From the NCBI GenBank assembly GCA_900078775.1, contig LT549889.1, forward strand, positions 5,890,001 to 5,954,000: 64,000 nt of DNA, written 5' to 3'. The notes beneath the pieces were generated by a model. It did not search any database. It was given only the letters and a program-made list of their open reading frames with translations, and was not told the DNA's origin. Both the position numbers and the translations under genes were made by a program. This document shows, one piece after another, positions 63,642 through 64,000 of the stretch. The stretch is from Mycolicibacterium aurum. GTDB lineage: Bacteria; Actinomycetota; Actinomycetes; Mycobacteriales; Mycobacteriaceae. Each line of letters opens with the position of its first letter. Position 1 is the stretch's first letter.

Positions 63642-64000
63642 ATGTTGAGAGCGCCGCTATTTCGCTATGTCAGGCACCTGCCGCCTAAAATGTTGATCGG
63701 AAAATTGCGGCACGCGGTAGTTTCCAGAGTGCTGCTTTCCCGTGCCGCGAGGCCCAAGCCGCTTCCATATATCGATTGGCCCAGTATTTTTGAGGGCGAA
63801 CAGCTCCGGGCATTCGCGGAGGTGTTCCGCGTGCATGGAGAACGGTTTCAATATAGCTGTGATAAATTGCACGATGGTGAATTCGTAACGAATGGTGTTT
63901 CACACATATTCGGGAGTCCAGAAGAAGTGCAATGGACAAATTCCGTGTTGCCGACGCCGAAATACACGCGATGGCATCATGATCTTGCGTTCTTCTCGTA
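63642..64000 (+). CDS. Heparinase II/III-family protein, N-terminal part (cut by window end)
   Basis: 119 complete codons from the ATG at 63642 (AGGAGA at 63624-63629). The sequence RYVRHLPPKMLIGKLRH then KPLPYIDWPSIFE and PKYTRWHHDLAFFS resembles the N-terminus of heparinase II/III-like polysaccharide lyases found in EPS clusters. The catalytic region lies beyond the window, so the call is tentative. Confidence 0.55.
   Translation, partial: MLRAPLFRYVRHLPPKMLIGKLRHAVVSRVLLSRAARPKPLPYIDWPSIFEGEQLRAFAEVFRVHGERFQYSCDKLHDGEFVTNGVSHIFGSPEEVQWTNSVLPTPKYTRWHHDLAFFS

Overview
The window is high-GC DNA from a mycobacterium, most likely a fast-growing Mycolicibacterium-type species. Several things support this: a complete YrbE/Mce lipid-import operon, the mycolate dehydratase cluster hadA-hadB-hadC between rpmG/tRNA genes and tRNA-Trp/secE/nusG/rplK/rplA, the recC-recB-recD order beside an EchA3-like crotonase and an Rv0634c-like metallohydrolase, frequent GTG/TTG starts, and ATGA/GTGA stop-start overlaps. 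The species assignment is inference from gene content and order.

Layout. 0.5-11.7 kb (+): a 12-gene mce operon (two YrbE permeases, MceA-F with MceE a lipoprotein, two Mce-associated proteins, a secreted DUF732 protein and a secreted CAP-domain protein), closed by a 22-bp perfect hairpin. 11.8-18.2 kb: lipid/acyl-CoA genes (two SDRs, an HSL-type esterase, a thiolase/lipid-transfer protein with a two-subunit MaoC hydratase) and a tandem-TetR regulator that appears split by a one-base frameshift. A palindrome just upstream of the regulator is a good operator candidate.

18.3-27.2 kb: envelope and signalling genes. These are an acyltransferase-SGNH protein, a PASTA-like secreted protein, TspO, a large membrane protein with a degenerate kinase-like domain, a DUF4407 protein, and a receptor Ser/Thr kinase whose extracellular sensor is a solute-binding (SBP_bac_3) domain. 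27.2-34.9 kb: small proteins, a NYN-domain protein, a fatty-acid desaturase, a GAF-ANTAR protein, a tightly coupled glycosyltransferase / six-hairpin glycosidase-like / GH130 trio, and a 49-residue membrane peptide.

34.9-50.7 kb: recD, recB and recC, EchA3-like hydratase, membrane and DUF2235 proteins, a split DUF2510/DUF4352 membrane protein, a glyoxalase-II-like hydrolase, an nsrR-hmp nitric-oxide defence operon, and a DUF559-type endonuclease gene flanked by related inverted-repeat elements. 51.0-55.6 kb: tRNA-Thr, tRNA-Met, rpmG, hadABC, tRNA-Trp, secE, nusG, rplK, rplA and a terminator.

55.7-64.0 kb: an exopolysaccharide-type locus. It has an EEP-family membrane protein and a low-molecular-weight tyrosine phosphatase on the minus strand, about 0.87 kb without a supportable gene, then a WcaJ-type sugar transferase, an alkaline-phosphatase-superfamily protein, a polymerase-like membrane protein, a methyltransferase and the start of a heparinase II/III-like gene. 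From about 59.6 kb the DNA is visibly more A+T-rich than the rest, which suggests an acquired glycan island. No insertion sequence, prophage or CRISPR array was seen.
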